Assembly (NCBI RefSeq): GCF_016908555.1 | Contig: NZ_JAFBEE010000031.1 | Span: 1 to 23,200 of the forward strand | Length of the DNA: 23,200 bases | Reading direction: 5' to 3' | Source: Alkaliphilus hydrothermalis | GTDB lineage: Bacteria > Bacillota > Clostridia > Peptostreptococcales > Natronincolaceae | Shown: positions 21,980-23,200 of the stretch, piece after piece | How positions within the stretch are numbered: position 1 is the stretch's first letter | How the letters are laid out: each line of letters begins with the position of its first letter | Notes under the pieces: generated by a model | Told to the model about the DNA's origin: nothing | Database searches by the model: none | What the model saw: only the letters and a program-made list of their open reading frames with translations | Position numbers and translations under genes: made by a program

Positions 21980-23095
21980 ATGAAAAAGTATCTAGTGATA
22001 CCAATTATTGCATCTGTTTTATTAACAGGATGCTTTTCTGAAATAGCTGCTGATAAAGGTGCAGCAGAACAACCTCAACAGCAGGGAACTGTTGAAGAAA
22101 AAGAAAATCAAAAAGAGGAAGAAGAGCCACAAGAGTCGGAAGAAAAACCCGTAGAAGAGGAAAAAGAAGTAGTTGAAATAAATCTTCAGGAAGTTCAACC
22201 AAATGAAGCCGGTGAAGTGATGGTGTTAATGTATCACCAGATTCGAGAACCAGAATCAGAATGGTCAAGAACACCCGATAACTTTAGAAAGGACTTGCAA
22301 GCTCTTTATGACAATGGCTTTAGACCTATTAGTTTATACGATTATGCCACTGGAAACATCACCACTGAGGCTGGATACACACCTGTGGTAATCACCTTTG
22401 ATGACGGAAATCAAAATAACTTTAATATGATTCAAGATGCCAAAGGTGAATGGGTGATTGATCCTGATTCGGCTGTTGGGATGTTGGTGGATTTCCATGA
22501 AAAACACCCAGATTTTCCATTGGAGGCAACCTTCTTTATTAATGGCGGAACTCCCTTTGGACAAAAAGAGTTTGTAGAATATAAACTTAAGTATCTAGTT
22601 GAAAAGGGAATGGATGTCGGAAACCACACCAATACCCATATTAATTTTACCAGTGCTTCAAAGGAAAAAATCCAAGAGGAGTTAGGAAAGCTTCAACGGT
22701 TAATCAATAAATACTTACCAGATTACGAGGTAAATACCCTTGCCCTTCCTTTTGGTTCAAAGCCAAAAGATAAAGCGTTGTTCAAATACGTAGAATCAGG
22801 GGAATATGAAGGAAAGAAATATAATCATTTGGCTATTTTAGAGGTGGGCTGGGATCCCTACCATTCAGCTTTTAATAAGAACTTTAACCCATCAAAAATA
22901 AGAAGGGTTAGAGCCAGCGAAACAAAGGTGGATGGGGTAGGTATGTATGATTGGATAAAAGCCTTTGAAAATGGCAGCAGAACCCGTTATATTAGTGATG
23001 GAGATCCAAACACCATTACGGTACAGGAAAATCATAAGGATTTATTGTCGGAGGATTTAAAGGGGAGGACTATTAGAACTTATACTTTAGAATAA
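21980..23095 (+). CDS. Lipoprotein polysaccharide deacetylase
   Basis: The product has 371 residues. The ATG at 21980 follows AGGGGGACATAAA. Residues 1-17 are a signal peptide ending in the lipobox LLTGC (Cys18), so it is anchored to the outer face of the membrane. Residues 24-68 are a Glu/Gln/Lys-rich linker. The NodB fold follows: VMVLMYHQI (80-88), TFDDG with Asp141 and metal-binding Asp142, and HTNTH with His216 and His220. Such enzymes remove acetyl groups from peptidoglycan or exported glycans. The C-terminal half (RRVRASETKVDGVGMYDWIKA and the following stretch) is longer than a minimal deacetylase. The substrate cannot be read. No partner genes are adjacent. Confidence 0.92.
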   Translation: MKKYLVIPIIASVLLTGCFSEIAADKGAAEQPQQQGTVEEKENQKEEEEPQESEEKPVEEEKEVVEINLQEVQPNEAGEVMVLMYHQIREPESEWSRTPDNFRKDLQALYDNGFRPISLYDYATGNITTEAGYTPVVITFDDGNQNNFNMIQDAKGEWVIDPDSAVGMLVDFHEKHPDFPLEATFFINGGTPFGQKEFVEYKLKYLVEKGMDVGNHTNTHINFTSASKEKIQEELGKLQRLINKYLPDYEVNTLALPFGSKPKDKALFKYVESGEYEGKKYNHLAILEVGWDPYHSAFNKNFNPSKIRRVRASETKVDGVGMYDWIKAFENGSRTRYISDGDPNTITVQENHKDLLSEDLKGRTIRTYTLE

Positions 23096-23100
23096 AACTA

Positions 23101-23200
23101 GCCTGTTGAAAAGCCATCATCTTCTGCGTCACTGCGACAGACCAGCACTCTCGCGTATTATATATACGCCACGACCGCTTATCTGTCTTGTTCCTTGAAT
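23101..23200. repeat. Start of a structured repeat, cut by the window end
   Basis: It opens with GCCTGTTGAAAAGCCATCAT, also found in part at 18634. GC-richer DNA follows, with nested inverted repeats: GCGTAT/ATACGC around TATAT (23153-23169), and GACAGA/TCTGTC (23136-23141, 23182-23187). The composition and symmetry suggest a dispersed intergenic repeat or a MITE rather than a gene. Confidence 0.4.

Noticed and set aside
22005..22632. Minus-strand frames opposite the deacetylase
   Set aside because: They are leucine-rich mirrors of the Glu-rich linker and NodB domain, without start signals.

Overview
The window looks like the chromosome of a low-GC, endospore-forming member of the Clostridia; an Alkaliphilus-like lineage is my guess. 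The evidence is AT-rich DNA with strong AGGAGG ribosome sites, an alpha/beta-type small acid-soluble spore protein, a DUF4364 protein, a T-box leader in front of valS and low-GC Gram-positive codon use. It splits into two parts that meet near position 11755.

Positions 1 to about 11755 look like the right-hand part of an integrated mobile element. It opens with the tail of an IS3-family transposase whose inverted-repeat end (about 150) abuts a 5'-truncated IS21-family element (istA remnant, intact istB, and a right end with tggct repeats about 22 bp apart). After a perfect 48-bp palindrome (2409-2456) come two tandem minus-strand large serine recombinase genes, both broken: one by two in-frame stops, the other by a frameshift. 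A 46-codon gene is overlapped and coupled to them. Next are a RecB/Cas4-like PD-(D/E)XK nuclease with a four-Cys Fe-S signature, a compact unit encoding a 28-residue hydrophobic peptide in a toxin-like mRNA (7171-7257), an XRE regulator with a nearby operator-like dyad, and a plus-strand gene split by a frameshift. That split gene joins a tyrosine-recombinase-fold, MrpR-like region to a C-terminal HNH nuclease. An intact large serine recombinase (9937-11448) ends about 300 bp before a truncated ABC-transporter substrate-binding lipoprotein gene. This gene has lost its C-terminal half exactly where host-like DNA begins, so it is the likely integration target and the junction is probably attR.

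Positions 11755 to 23200 are ordinary chromosome: a DUF7678-like small protein, pgsA, a T-box-controlled unit (small membrane protein plus valS), folC, a small unknown gene behind a hairpin that contains its ribosome site, a YVTN-type beta-propeller protein, DUF4364, an alpha/beta SASP, a short QueG-related iron-sulfur protein, a His-rich basic small protein and a lipoprotein polysaccharide deacetylase. Most units are closed by clear rho-independent terminators. The last 100 bases begin a structured repeat whose first ~20 bp also occur near 18634.

The strongest candidates for something new are the 28-codon unit at 6978-7333, whose predicted transcript can pair its own ribosome site with its 3' end as type I toxin mRNAs do, and the MrpR-like/HNH fusion at 8300-9747. 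All calls are from reading the sequence; no database search was run.
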